A program made the translations under genes and the position numbers. This document shows positions 29,545 to 39,414 of a DNA stretch of 64,000 nt, piece after piece. Origin of the DNA: Ustilago trichophora (lineage: Eukaryota; Basidiomycota; Ustilaginomycetes; Ustilaginales; Ustilaginaceae); the NCBI GenBank assembly GCA_900323505.1, contig OOIN01000003.1, positions 1,798,001 through 1,862,000 on the forward strand. Direction: 5' to 3'. How positions within the stretch are numbered: the stretch's first letter is position 1; every line of letters begins with the position of its first letter. The notes below the pieces were generated by a model. The model made no database searches. It was not told the origin of the DNA and was given only the letters and a program-made list of their open reading frames with translations.

Positions 29545-31020
29545 ATGACCATAATGGAGGAGCTCGCAGCGCTGGTCAATCCAACCAGCTGCCTTCCTCG
29601 CATCAAAGACGAGCCTGCTTCAGACGACATCTTTCAGGCCCTTGCCCACCTCGCCCTTCTCTACTCTCCTCAGTCGCTCAATCGTGACGAGATTGCTCTT
29701 CACGACAGCCGACGTCAATCCAACAATGAACATGACGAAACCGCACACCAAGACGTCATCGACTCGGCCAAGGTGGACGACAACGAGAAGCGCTACGCCA
29801 TGAACTGGCTCACGCGCTTGATCGGCAGCGGCCTTTACTGGGTCGACGACGAGAGCGATGTCACCTCTGCTGATGCACTCTTGGATCTGGCCGGACGCAT
29901 ACTTGGTGGTCATGCCAGTATTGAGGAAGCTGGTGCTATCTCGCGCGAGTTCCGCTTCCCTCTCAAGGAACCCGTTCTCATTCCCGAAGCCGATGCCTTG
30001 GTCCATCCTGCTGTAACGTCGTCTGAGTTCATCGAGATTGTCCTTCGCGATGACCCTCTGCCGCCTTCGGACACCCAATCGGAAGCCAACACACAGAACG
30101 GTACAGGCTCGAGTCAAGACGCCGCCGCCGCTGTGGGTGTACAGACCTGGGGCGCATCCATCGTAGTGAGCGATGTGCTTATCCGACATCCTACGCTGTT
30201 TCACCCTGGCTTGGCGTGCACGACTGGACCGCGGCTGAGGATCGCAGAGCTTGGTGCCGGTACGGGTCTCCTCGGAATGGCAGCAGCCAAGCTCCTCCAG
30301 CAACAAGGGATCCCAGCAGACGTCGTGCTGACAGACTACCACACGCAGGTTCTCAGGAATTTGGAACATAACGTCTCAGAGAACTTCCCTGCCCCTCTCG
30401 CAGGGTTACAAGTTGCCGATCCTGTCTCGGTCACGGTCGAGCACCTGGACTGGTTGGAAGTCCATCAGAAGGTGCTTCAAGGTGACCCGGAGGAAGCGAA
30501 CCAGTCAAAGTACGACCTCTTGCTGTTAGCGGATGTGATCTATGATCCCGGACACGCCCTCTGGATCCGCTCTTCGATAGAAACATTTCTGCGCAAGCCT
30601 CCATGTAACGAACCTGTCGAAAATGCACCACGCGCACACATCATCATGGCCGTCCGAGGTTCCGGCAAGTTCGAAGGTCTCTTTAAGACCGTAGAGGAGG
30701 CATTCAAGCCTCGTCTCCGAACAGCTGCCGTCCCCTCGTTGAGCGCTTCCAGCACCGCCACTCCGTTTGACACGATGCCGGGAACACCCGCGTTGGTCTT
30801 GGATCCTCCAAGTGCAGATCTCCACAAGGGCGATGCGAAGCACAGTGATCTTCTGCGCTCTCGCATGGACGCCATCTCGCTTCGAGACGCTTGCCAACCA
30901 GTACAACCTCCCGCGGAACTGACGATTCTCAAGCGACGCAGGCTAGACAAGCGTGCCAGTGTCGGTCGGAATGACGAACAGGAGTATCTCTGGTTTGAGA
31001 TCGGTTGGAGTCATCTCTAA
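29545..31020 (+). CDS. Protein methyltransferase-like, family 16 (FAM86/METTL21 type)
   Basis: 491 aa, intronless, ATG at 29545. A seven-beta-strand methyltransferase core lies at about residues 195-380: the W in VQTWGAS, motif I IAELGAGTGLLG (about 231-242), VVLTDYHTQVLRNLEHNV (post-I), LDWLEV and the post-motif-II LLLLADVIYDPGH. The LADVIYD string is the (D/E)xxY-like element of lysine methyltransferases that modify elongation factors and other proteins with S-adenosylmethionine. The N-terminal ~190 residues look like the helical arm of FAM86/EFM-type enzymes. Substrate is inferred only as 'protein lysine'; no specific orthology is claimed. Confidence 0.82.
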   Translation: MTIMEELAALVNPTSCLPRIKDEPASDDIFQALAHLALLYSPQSLNRDEIALHDSRRQSNNEHDETAHQDVIDSAKVDDNEKRYAMNWLTRLIGSGLYWVDDESDVTSADALLDLAGRILGGHASIEEAGAISREFRFPLKEPVLIPEADALVHPAVTSSEFIEIVLRDDPLPPSDTQSEANTQNGTGSSQDAAAAVGVQTWGASIVVSDVLIRHPTLFHPGLACTTGPRLRIAELGAGTGLLGMAAAKLLQQQGIPADVVLTDYHTQVLRNLEHNVSENFPAPLAGLQVADPVSVTVEHLDWLEVHQKVLQGDPEEANQSKYDLLLLADVIYDPGHALWIRSSIETFLRKPPCNEPVENAPRAHIIMAVRGSGKFEGLFKTVEEAFKPRLRTAAVPSLSASSTATPFDTMPGTPALVLDPPSADLHKGDAKHSDLLRSRMDAISLRDACQPVQPPAELTILKRRRLDKRASVGRNDEQEYLWFEIGWSHL

Positions 31021-31460
31021 GATATAACTTTGTAACATGTAGATTGTCGCCTCGGATAGAAACATAGACCTTGTATAGCTACTGTATATCTTTTGCAAAT
31101 CATAGATGCACTTCCTGCAAACGTCGTACGTACTATTAGCGGGTGCGGATCACGATGAGAAGCAAGTGGGATTGAAACCTGAACCAGAACAAATTGTTCC
31201 CATGTGCAATGCAGAGATTGCAACAGCCGAGGGCGCTAGACTGGATTTTTCACGCATGTGCCAAGCTGCGCAGAGTGGAGGGGAAAAAAGTGTGGAGATG
31301 GAGCAGTAATTCCGACGGCTTACTCCAACATCCTGTCGTTGGCCTAGGGGTCATAAAAGATCCTTTAACCCACCTCTCTTGCTCCTCCTTCTCTTCTTCT
31401 ACAACCTTCCTCCGACCTTCGCTTCTACCCCACTGCAACACGCACAAAAGCATTGTCAAG
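31021..31460. other. Intergenic region upstream of the 31461 gene
   Basis: 440 bases. The last 90 are CT-rich (TCCTCCTTCTCTTCTTCTACAACC...), typical of a fungal leader. No gene seen. Confidence 0.4.
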
Positions 31461-32276
31461 ATGGTCGCTATCAGCGGAACTTACGATGTGATGCTGGTGC
31501 CTTTGCTGATGCCCATTTCGCAGATCCTCAACTTTCTCCCACCCAAAGTGCGCGATATCGAGCCTTCGCCGTTGATCTCCTTCACACACGACCAGATCGT
31601 ATCGCTTGGTCTCAACGCTGCAGAGTACAATGCCGGTGTCAACCATCCTGTCATGCTCGAGCTGGGGTACCAGAACCATACCGGTCCGGGACCGCGTTTC
31701 TTCCGCCCCAGCTTCGACGAGGCTAAACTCGAGGTGCTCGGTATGCGTCATCCTTCGCTGTCGGCAAAGCAGCCAGCAAGCGCCGAGAAGGGCTTTGTGT
31801 ACAAGCAGCTCATCCTGTTTTCCAATATCGTGCTGGCAACATCATCAAACCTGATCGCGGGGTTGAGGAGCAACTTGGTCACCATCACCCCGCACAAATC
31901 ACCCTCGATCTACCCCGTCGACGAAGCAACGATTCTCTACAACGTCAAGGACTACATCGAGGTCAACTTTTCCAAGGACGGAGAGCAGGGCTCAGCAGCA
32001 AACAACGGCGCAGTCCAATGGGCCGGTCGACCATGGTACGGCTGGGCAACGGGGGACACTTTGACCCAGTTCGTATTTGACAAGGACAACGCCAAGATTC
32101 CACCGATCCCTTACAAGGCAGATACACGAATCAAGACACCAGCCTTCTACGATCCTTCGGTGGCAGCCCAGGCTGCAGAGGTCTCACCAGAATGGAGCGA
32201 GTTCGACGGCGTTGCTAGCTGGAGGTTCCAGGCGGATTACTTCAGTCGCGATATCAAGGCAGCCGATGCCAACTGA
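31461..32276 (+). CDS. Conserved-looking protein of unknown function
   Basis: 271 aa from the ATG at 31461, chosen because it follows a CT-rich leader and the frame upstream has no coding character. The N-terminus MVAISGTYDVMLVPLLMPISQIL is mildly hydrophobic and could be a signal peptide or a membrane-facing helix. The body has mixed alpha/beta composition with FTHDQIVSLGLNAAEYNAG, GPGPRFFRPSFDEAKLEVLG and several aromatic patches such as WAGRPWYGWATGD. No Cys pairs, repeats or catalytic motif stand out, and I do not recognise the family. Coding status rests on the long frame and regular codon use. Confidence 0.7.
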   Translation: MVAISGTYDVMLVPLLMPISQILNFLPPKVRDIEPSPLISFTHDQIVSLGLNAAEYNAGVNHPVMLELGYQNHTGPGPRFFRPSFDEAKLEVLGMRHPSLSAKQPASAEKGFVYKQLILFSNIVLATSSNLIAGLRSNLVTITPHKSPSIYPVDEATILYNVKDYIEVNFSKDGEQGSAANNGAVQWAGRPWYGWATGDTLTQFVFDKDNAKIPPIPYKADTRIKTPAFYDPSVAAQAAEVSPEWSEFDGVASWRFQADYFSRDIKAADAN

Positions 32277-32970
32277 CATGCCCGATACCTGCTTTGCACT
32301 TTGTCGTATTGCACACGCCCTTTGAGGCTTGTGCCTCTCGGTTCGATAGTGCGCTGATGCCTTTGTTCTTGTTCCTTTCTGGCTTCGCTAATGGATAACG
32401 CTTTCTCATCCGAGTTGCTGTTGGCAGTGTGGCTGTGGTAGCTGAGAGGTAGACGTAATGTGGCAGTGTCGCACTCTTTCGAGCAAGACACACAAACAGC
32501 CACAACGACCAGCCTCTATCGGAAAACAGACGCTCGAATCCACCAGATCTCATTTCGCGCACCGCCTGTTGTCGACCCATCGTGAGCACCAAGCAAAACG
32601 ACAACATGCTCAGCTTCGATGGTCGCGACTGCATCCGCCTTGCAAGCAGCTGCAGGTTTATGAAGTTCATGTCGGCGTACAGAGGAAGACGAGATCGCAT
32701 TGCGTAAGGGGGGAAGGTTCTGGCCTGGATCTAATCTGTTGTTTTACGATGTTCTCGTCCCACCATTCCTTGCGTGTTGTCATTTCAGCATGGGGCTGTA
32801 CATTGTGGATGAGGGCGAGCGGTGAGGCTGAGTCTGTGTCGGTCTTACCTCGTGATGAGCGTGAATAGACGTAAAGACATATATAAGCGCTCTTTCTTCG
32901 ATTCGTAGCCATCCCCCTTTCACCCACTGTATCCATACCCACACATTCTCTCCCTCTTCGAACAGCCACC
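32277..32970. other. Promoter region of the gag-like ORF
   Basis: No gene in the first 600 bases. ACATATATAAGCG at 32877-32889 is a TATA box about 85-95 bp upstream of the ATG at 32971, and a CT-rich leader (TTCTCTCCCTCTTCGAACAGCC) follows. Confidence 0.5.
32877..32889 (+). promoter_or_regulatory. TATA box of the gag-like gene
   Basis: ACATATATAAGCG about 85-95 bp before the ATG at 32971, with a CT-rich leader in between. Confidence 0.55.
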
Positions 32971-33264
32971 ATGGCCAGAGAAACTTCAGCCTCGTGCCTC
33001 CTCTTCGTCAGACTCTGCCAACTCCAAATTTCGGGCAAGGACGTCGGCGACCTCATCGACCGTATCCAAACGATGTCGCTCGACTACCAGCAGGCTTCTG
33101 GCCGACCCGTCGACGATGACGCCCTCAAAGTCATCCTGATTAACCAAACTTTCCCCATCTCAGAGTACCATCTCGTCATAAAGGATCTCACAGAGAAGGG
33201 ACAGCTCACCGATTACTATACGCTCGCTTCGGCTCTGCAGAACCGCTGGAAGCAGATTCGCTAG
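32971..33264 (+). CDS. Stand-alone copia-gag-like (UBN2-type) small protein
   Basis: 97 aa; the ATG at 32971 lies in GCCACCATGGCC, a full Kozak context. The body (SGKDVGDLIDRIQTMSLDYQ, ASGRPVDDDALKVILINQTF, SEYHLVIKDLTEKG, LASALQNRWKQIR) has the spacing of the gag capsid region of Ty1/copia elements: 'xVxExIxxFxxLxxxLxxxGxPxxDxxxxxxLLxxLP..Y'. No protease, integrase or reverse transcriptase frame and no long terminal repeat is seen nearby. The intact frame, TATA box at 32877 and Kozak start suggest an expressed, domesticated gag fragment rather than debris. The alternative is a chance small gene or a short retroelement relic. Confidence 0.6.
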   Translation: MARETSASCLLFVRLCQLQISGKDVGDLIDRIQTMSLDYQQASGRPVDDDALKVILINQTFPISEYHLVIKDLTEKGQLTDYYTLASALQNRWKQIR

Positions 33265-34376
33265 ACTCTGAGCTATGCATCAAAGGCCTTTTTGAATTTG
33301 GCATCTACCTGAACATCACTCTCGTCCACCATACAAGACATCGAACTTGAAGTTTCCCTCACTCTTTGGAATCATGTGCCAGACTGTGCCGTGCTATTCT
33401 GAGCTCTAGGTGAAGGATTCCTCCGCAGCTTCCCGATCCTGTAGATCCAAGACCCAAGTCATCAACATAACGGGATTGTAAGTTAGCACTTTGAAGGGCC
33501 TTGGGTGAGTCTGCCTAGGGCGTGTAGTTTTGGCCTGTGAAATCGCGCCTCCTGGTCAGGTCGGAATTTGAATGCAACCACAGTGGTCGTGTGCAGAGGA
33601 GGCGCTAAGCGAGGGCGAATTGTGAATTTTCTCTTTTGGCAACGGCAGGACGGGGAATATTTTGTTTTTGGGATCGTCGTTGCGCGCCCATGTTCCTGTT
33701 TGCTGTTTGAAGCTGCTTGCGGGGTTCAAGGTAGGAAATGCTTCAGCCCAGCAACTGTATACTGTACAGATTTAGACAGCATCATGCAGAGCCAGATGTG
33801 GATTTTCCCCTTCTCTAGACTATGTACTGCAGCGGCCGCGTTTGGATCTCTCTTTTTGCATTGAGAGTGTCTGCTGATGTTTGCTGCTTAGCCCCCCCCT
33901 TTCGAGTGTGTAACCTTCCCCGCACGATCCTCTGGCCATCATCTGTTCCTTCATCTTTCTCCTTTGCGACGCTCCCTACCATCCTTCACAGCCACATCCA
34001 AACACACACACACACACACACATACGCTCATTGCAATTGCCTGTTGCGCTTCAACTGTCTCCTCTACTTTTGCATCCTGGAATCGCATCGTTAAAACCAA
34101 CCATCATCGCTTTTTGGGAATCGACATCCGCCATCCATCCCTAAGCTTCAGCGTATTCACAGCTTGACCTTCTGCTCGATCAGAACAGAGTTGTCTTGCA
34201 ACTTGCTATTGGACTAGCTTGCTGCTTTCCTGCCGACTAAGAGCGTCCACGAACAATCTTGGCGATACACTTCCTCTACCGGACCAAGAAAGCATTTCAG
34301 CTAGCGCCCCTTAGACTGTCCATCCCTCATCTCTTCCACGCCATATCAAAATTTTTCAGAATCCATTATACCAACA
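33265..34376. other. Spacer and leader of the 34377 gene
   Basis: 1.1 kb without a supported gene. It holds a TACTGTACAG motif at 33760, an (AC) tract at 34002-34022 and a pyrimidine-rich stretch 33880-34000 that may be promoter or leader. Confidence 0.4.
34002..34022. repeat. (AC)n microsatellite
   Basis: About ten AC units within the upstream region of the small surface-protein gene. Confidence 0.9.
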
Positions 34377-34838
34377 ATGATCTCCTCAACAAGAGCTACA
34401 GCCTTTTTCCTGGCAGCTACCCTTCTCGTGCTTGCCACCTCTACCTCTGCCCAAGTATCCTCGGCATTTGCAGGGACATCCTTCCCTCTCTCCGCCTATA
34501 GCGTCTCCAACACTTTTACCCCCGTCACCACCTTTGCATCCGCACAAGGTGGCAATCCCACCGTCATCGGCGGTCCTGGTCCATCACCCGCTACAGCTTC
34601 GTACCAATTCACATACACCGTCCCCACCGCCACCGTCCCTGCCGTATTCCCTTCCCAGGTCTATCAGAGTCTCGCCTCCAAAGACCAGTACAACACCGAC
34701 CCCAACGCCAAAAACCTCGTCCCCGATCCTAATCTCCTCCAAATCGCAAACAACGCACTGGACAACTTCAACTACGCCGCTGCCAAAGCCATCTTCATCA
34801 CCATCGCCGCCGCAGCGATCGTCGTGGTCATGCTCTAA
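34377..34838 (+). CDS. Small secreted, probably GPI-anchored or membrane-tethered surface protein
   Basis: 153 aa, intronless, ATG at 34377. Signal peptide MISSTRATAFFLAATLLVLATSTSA is followed by a Thr/Ser/Pro-rich chain (FTPVTTFASAQGG, TYTVPTATVPAVFP) with no Cys. The C-terminus is purely hydrophobic (AIFITIAAAAIVVVML) and ends there without a charged tail, as for a GPI-attachment signal; the small residues before it (NFNYAAAK) could be the cleavage site. It would sit at the cell surface or wall. No enzymatic domain is seen. The alternative is a tail-anchored membrane protein. The 3'UTR has a (CT) tract at 34998-35013. Confidence 0.75.
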   Translation: MISSTRATAFFLAATLLVLATSTSAQVSSAFAGTSFPLSAYSVSNTFTPVTTFASAQGGNPTVIGGPGPSPATASYQFTYTVPTATVPAVFPSQVYQSLASKDQYNTDPNAKNLVPDPNLLQIANNALDNFNYAAAKAIFITIAAAAIVVVML

Positions 34839-35348
34839 GATTTGGGCAACACGATTCACTGTCTCTACTCTCTCGCGCATATCGACCCAGCAAAAATCAA
34901 GGCTTCCCTTTTGCGACCAGCTAGCTACGGGTCGATGTCAACTGTCCTTTCTTAGTATTCTACTTAATCTCTTTCTCGTTGGGACGACGAAGAAAAGCTC
35001 TCTCTCTCTCTCTTTCTTCTTCTGTCGGTTCCTCTTTTGTTGTGGTTTTGAAATGGTAGCCAGCTTCAAAGTGACCAGGTTGTGGTTTTGCGCGCGTGTG
35101 GCTGTGGCTGTGAGCGAGGATTGTGGCCGAGACATCCAACACAAATGACAAAAGAGACTGTCGACGATAAAAGCTGCGTGTTTGGACCGTGAGATTGCTG
35201 CGTGTTGATAGCGGTGGTGTATGTGGATACAAGTACAATGGATGCTCATGCTGTGGGTTGGGTCGAAATCGAAGAGGAGGAATCCGCTGATCTCTGCTCT
35301 TGAGACTGACCCGTTGATCCCGTCTAATTGTTCACTGCCACGGTGTAC
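34839..35348. other. Spacer between converging genes 34377 and PET191
   Basis: 510 bases, with a (CT)8 tract at 34998-35013. No gene seen. Confidence 0.4.
34998..35013. repeat. (CT)8 microsatellite
   Basis: CT tract in the 3' region of the small surface-protein gene. Confidence 0.9.
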
Positions 35349-35853
35349 CTATGTCGCCTTCTCCCCAGCAGTCGCAGGATCAACTTGACTCGTTCCGCCC
35401 GGAGCATTATTTCCACTTGCCGCTGGAGGAGCATTACCCCTGAACCGTTTCCTCATATCCAGCTGCATCGTTGCCAGTCCAGTATCATATCCAAAACCCG
35501 GTCGTCAATCAGTGATACGGTCTCTCAAGAACCAGGAACAAACGCTGCTAGGCGAGTAGAAGAGGGTGTAGAAAAGGTGCTTACCATTCCGCGACGACAC
35601 TCGACAAACGACTTGTAGAGATGCTGACATTCCAGTGGCAACTCTGCCATGTGTGAGGTGATGCATTCCTGTGCCGAGTTGCCTTGTTTGACAAAGCAGT
35701 CTGTTTTGAGGATGCAGTCGGTGAGGTCGTTTCGAATGTGTGCGCACTACGAGTTTCATAAAGCAGAGAGAAGATAGATCAGCTCCGATTCCGCTTGGAG
35801 CTAGACGATGAAGTGGAGCCAGCAAGAGGAGGAATGCTTACCGAGCCAACCAT
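35349..35853 (-). CDS. PET191: Cytochrome c oxidase assembly factor PET191/COA5, three exons
   Basis: Rebuilt as complement(join(35349..35462,35585..35746,35842..35853)), 95 aa. The first exon is 12 nt (ATG GTT GGC TCG) before GTAAGC; acceptors are CGTAG (35747) and TGCAG (35463). The product MVGSCAHIRNDLTDCILKTD has the family's Cys pattern: CAHIRNDLxxC, C-x9-type motifs with TDCFVKQ and SAQECI, LPLECQHLYKSFVECRRGM, then LDMRKRFRGN. CRRGM-LDMRKRFRGN across the second junction is the PET191 signature. This soluble CHCH-like protein of the intermembrane space is needed for complex IV assembly. Every exon is short, so single-frame searches miss it. Confidence 0.93.
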
Positions 35854-36272
35854 ATTGACAATGCAGTTTCGGCCGTGGATGAAAGTTGTATGGGTGCGCA
35901 ACGAGGCTGAGGACGAAGAACACTGGGAAAGGGAAGTAGCCAAGGTCAGGAAGAAGGTGATGAGCAAAGAAGACAATTTCCGGATGCCGGGAAAAGCAAC
36001 GAGAAAAGTGGAGACTTGAATGCAGCCGCCTTGAATTTCTCCACCCTTGGAAATGGTGTCGCGAGAAAAAGGCTCCGAGCTGCCTGCCACACACTCCTTC
36101 TACACTTCGGGCGCAACACCGATACAGCTCATGTGCACTTGCTCCTTCACACCACACATGCTGTGTATAGATAACATGAATCAGAGAGGAAACATTCTGC
36201 GCGGGAGTTGCAAGCATTGCTATTTGGCTCTAGAATGCCGTGTATGGCCACAAGTTACGAGCAAGATGCTGC
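35854..36272. other. Spacer between PET191 and the hydrolase gene
   Basis: 419 bases. PET191 promoter on the left, 3' end of the hydrolase gene on the right. No further gene seen. Confidence 0.4.
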
Positions 36273-37844
36273 TCAGGACAACAGCCTTCGACGACTCGAC
36301 ATCTCCATCTGATAGCTACGATCGTCGTAATTATCGCTAAAAATGAACGGAAGCATGGTGAAAAAGGCAATAGTGAGGAAGACGGATCCGCCCAACAGTC
36401 CGGTTGCAATGATGCGGTGCTTCGGGGTCGAAAACATCTTTAGCTTGGGCACGTTCGGGTCGTGGTGCGTGTGGTTGTGGCCGTGATGCTCGTGCGGTGG
36501 ACGGTCTCCCGGATTGGTCGTGTTGGCGAGGAGGGGAAAGCTCGTGTTAAAGTCGCTCAGGAAGATGCGCTGCACCGACTTGTCGGCTCGAATCATCGGG
36601 TAGTCTTGATGCGATGTTCCTGCGATCACATCGAACGTCTGTTTGGGTGGGAAGCCTCCTAGCCTGCCGAGCGAGAGGACAAACTGCGATCCGCGGTCCA
36701 AATGACTGCCGCCCTGCATCTTGGCCTGGCAATGCGTGTCACCGGGGCCCATATCGGCAAGACCGACAGCGTAGTGGACCTTGCGCGAACGGAAGCGCTC
36801 AACGATGGCCTCTCTGCTCGCATTTACGTCTCTACGTGCGTAGCCGATCACGCTAGAGATATTGCCGATACCATAGCCCCAATTGTTCCAGCCCGCACAT
36901 GAGGCGTTTTGATAGGGGCGCTGGTCGTCGAGCCACGCCCATGAACCTGGATTGCCGACCCAAAAGTGTACGTTGTCGTCGTATGCCTTGGTCTTTTTGA
37001 GCACTGCATATCGTTGTACTGCTTGACCACCCATCGAGTGGCCACCAAAGACGACCTGCTTGATCGATGGGAACTCGCCCGACTTGAAGACCCAGTCGGT
37101 GATGTTGTCGAGGACATGATACGAACTGAGTTTGATCTTGGGCTCGTTACGAGCTCGCCGTCCCGACTGCCACTGCGAACCGTGCCAATAGAGCTCTCCA
37201 TCTTTGACGGCTCCAGCCTCCTTGTCGTCCGAGTTGAGAAAGACGGGGCCAATAATCACCACCTGATCTGCAGTGATGCCGTTGGCAGGGTTGGAGGCGG
37301 CGACGGTGAGCGCATTGCGAAACAAGTTGGCGTACTTCCACGAGTCACGCGGCTTTCCTGGCATGGTGATGATGGCGCGTTGAATGTTGCTGTTGTCTTG
37401 TCCAGGCTTATAGCTTTGGGAAACGTACATGGGCATGACGAGGTTGGGAAGCACCTGCCAAGTACGGTTGAGGGTAAAGCCTTCTAAGTCGGGAACCACT
37501 TTCCAGCCCATCAAGCCATCACCGAGCTGCTGATTCTCGGCGGCTGGAGTCTGTACGAAAGGTACTTGGGAGAGCCAAGGAGGGTTGGACGAGTCGCCAT
37601 CGTCCTTGATGATGAGCCAGTCCGGATTTGGAGCCGAACTGTTGTTGGGTACAAACTGCATCTGTTGAATGTCGGCCGCAGCCTTGAGTGGGTCCTGCTC
37701 ATCTGCAATGTACTGATATTGTGTTTGTCGCCTGTACAAGGTCTGGTGATCTTTGCGAGCTGCTGAGATGCTCGGTGGCAGTGAGAGTATGTTGAACGAA
37801 ATGGCCAACGCTGCTGTCGAGAATTGGAGGTGACGGAACCACAT
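36273..37844 (-). CDS. Membrane-anchored extracellular alpha/beta hydrolase with a His-rich stalk
   Basis: 523 aa from the ATG at 37844. This Met is chosen because it opens a signal peptide (MWFRHLQFSTAALAISFNILSLPPSISA); an upstream in-frame Met would bury it. The nucleophile elbow is FGGHSMGGQA with Ser270. There are several N-glycosylation sites and the pattern HWVGNPGSWAW-like text typical of fungal hydrolases acting on peptides, lipids or esters. Near residues 450-465 is a run of His (PHEHHGHNHTHHD), then a transmembrane helix GLLGGSVFLTIAFFTMLPFIF and a short basic tail (SSRRRLLS). The catalytic domain would face outside, tethered to the plasma membrane or a vacuole. Substrate unknown. 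Confidence 0.82.
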   Translation of the reverse strand: MWFRHLQFSTAALAISFNILSLPPSISAARKDHQTLYRRQTQYQYIADEQDPLKAAADIQQMQFVPNNSSAPNPDWLIIKDDGDSSNPPWLSQVPFVQTPAAENQQLGDGLMGWKVVPDLEGFTLNRTWQVLPNLVMPMYVSQSYKPGQDNSNIQRAIITMPGKPRDSWKYANLFRNALTVAASNPANGITADQVVIIGPVFLNSDDKEAGAVKDGELYWHGSQWQSGRRARNEPKIKLSSYHVLDNITDWVFKSGEFPSIKQVVFGGHSMGGQAVQRYAVLKKTKAYDDNVHFWVGNPGSWAWLDDQRPYQNASCAGWNNWGYGIGNISSVIGYARRDVNASREAIVERFRSRKVHYAVGLADMGPGDTHCQAKMQGGSHLDRGSQFVLSLGRLGGFPPKQTFDVIAGTSHQDYPMIRADKSVQRIFLSDFNTSFPLLANTTNPGDRPPHEHHGHNHTHHDPNVPKLKMFSTPKHRIIATGLLGGSVFLTIAFFTMLPFIFSDNYDDRSYQMEMSSRRRLLS

Positions 37845-38777
37845 GGTGTTGGGAGGATGCTCGATCCATTGCGTGTGGTGGCTGTGGTAGAAGGAGAGGT
37901 TGCACAACGAATGAAACGTCGTTGAAAGCGAGAGGGACTCCTGGCAAGTGGGATTAAGCTCTGCGTTAAGTTGAGCGACTCGGGCAACAGGCTCCTGCAG
38001 ATGTGGGTCCATGCACCGAGCTAGTGCACTCACAAATGAAATGTCATGGCGCGAGCTGTCGTGAAGCGGCAAAGCGCGACGAAATCAACCAAGCATGAGC
38101 TTACGCTTGGGCAACTCTTTGTTCGAGCAGCGCTACACTGGTCGGTTATCGAAAGCATTGTGAGGAAGGCATTGAATTGCGCTTTCTTTGAGTGAAAGCG
38201 TTTTATGATCGAAAGACGAGAGAAAGTGGGCTGTTCCATGATCTTGAGGAAGAGCTTCATCCGGAAGCTTTGCGTCAAAGTCAAACTCTGTAGAGGAGGA
38301 AGAGAAGGAAGAAGCAAGTCGTACTGTATCAAGGGCGTCGCCAGATATCACCTTTTGGCGCGTTTTCGTACAAAGTGCTGCGCATCCGTAAGAGAAAAAT
38401 CCAGCCGCGCCGTGGCAAACGAGAGCGCGTGCCAACTCTACTGTATGCAGTCTTTCGCCCATTAAACTGCAAGGGAGAGTCTTCTTGGATGCCGTTACTT
38501 GTACTGAAGGTCGGTGTGGCTGACTGACAATAACATCTGCTGCGCGTGACTCAACCTTAGTTGCAAACAGGTGCGGGTGCGATGGAGAGGCCAGGGTGGG
38601 TGGTTTCTTTGACGCTGGTGGTTGCTGTGATAGGATATTTGGCGATATAGAACCGCAATAGATTACTCACGTTGGAACACTGTAGACATGGAAATTGTGC
38701 ATCAGTCCTGCTAGCACACAGACTTCGTTTTAGAGTGACACATGAAGTGAATGCAAACAGCAAGAGGACCAAAAAGA

Positions 38778-38785
38778 AAGAAAAG
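38778..38785 (-). terminator. RNA polymerase III terminator of the 5S gene
   Basis: On the gene strand CTTTTC directly follows the 5S 3' end, with a second T-run a few bases on (38771-38775). Confidence 0.7.
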
Positions 38786-38903
38786 AACTGCAGCACCTAG
38801 GATTCCCGCGTGGTCCCCCACCGCAGTACTGACTAGGCGATACCTTGCTTAACTTCGCAGATCGGACGGGATGCGGTGCTTTCAAGGTTCTATGGCCGCA
38901 GAT
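38786..38903 (-). rRNA. 5S ribosomal RNA
   Basis: 118 nt on the minus strand, with the fungal 5S landmarks in order: TGCGGCCATAG at the 5' end, AGCACCGCATCCCGTCCGAT, CTGCGAAGTTAAGC (loop A/helix III and the internal control region), GCCTAGTCAGTACTG, GGTGGGGGACCACGCGGGAATCCTAGGTGCTGCAG at the 3' end (read here in parts). The 5' and 3' ends pair (ATCTGCGGC with GCTGCAGTT, one mismatch and one G-U). A T-run (TTCTTTTC) lies just after the 3' end and would stop RNA polymerase III. It stands alone among protein genes, so this 5S gene is dispersed, not within an rDNA repeat. Confidence 0.95.
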
Positions 38904-39390
38904 ATCGCTCTTCCGCCACCATTAGTTAGATAAAGTGCCTTTTGGTCTGCTACCGGCTGGTGTATAGCAAACACTCTCAGAGTCGGCCTAGAGGAAGCAG
39001 ATTTGCCGTGCGACAAAGATTGTCAAAAGTTGCGATCCCACATTTTTTGTCAAATTTTTTCATCGGCGCAAATCGGACAAATCGGACGCGTCTATCCGGC
39101 CCTAGTTTAGACCGGTTGGCCGGATCCTCTCGTTTTTGTTGGACACCTTGCAACCCACTTCGGAATCCGAGCCACCTGAATTGCACTCTCGTCTGATGGA
39201 TCTGCAAATGTCTTGCTGATGACGATCGTCGAACTCGTCACACTGCCAATAGTCAGCTCGCAGCGGGCTGAAGGAGATGGAAACACTGAAAGGTGCAAGA
39301 TACTGCCGGTTACATGAGGCAAGTTAGGTCACATCATCACAACCAGAGTTTTAGCCAAAAGTTTCGAAAAACGACTTTTCGGAAAAGCGA

Positions 39391-39414
39391 AAAAGAAAAA
39401 AAAAAAAAAAAAAA
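39391..39414. repeat. A-rich tract
   Basis: AAAAG followed by 19 consecutive A residues, within the spacer between the 5S gene and the DHA1 transporter. Confidence 0.9.
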
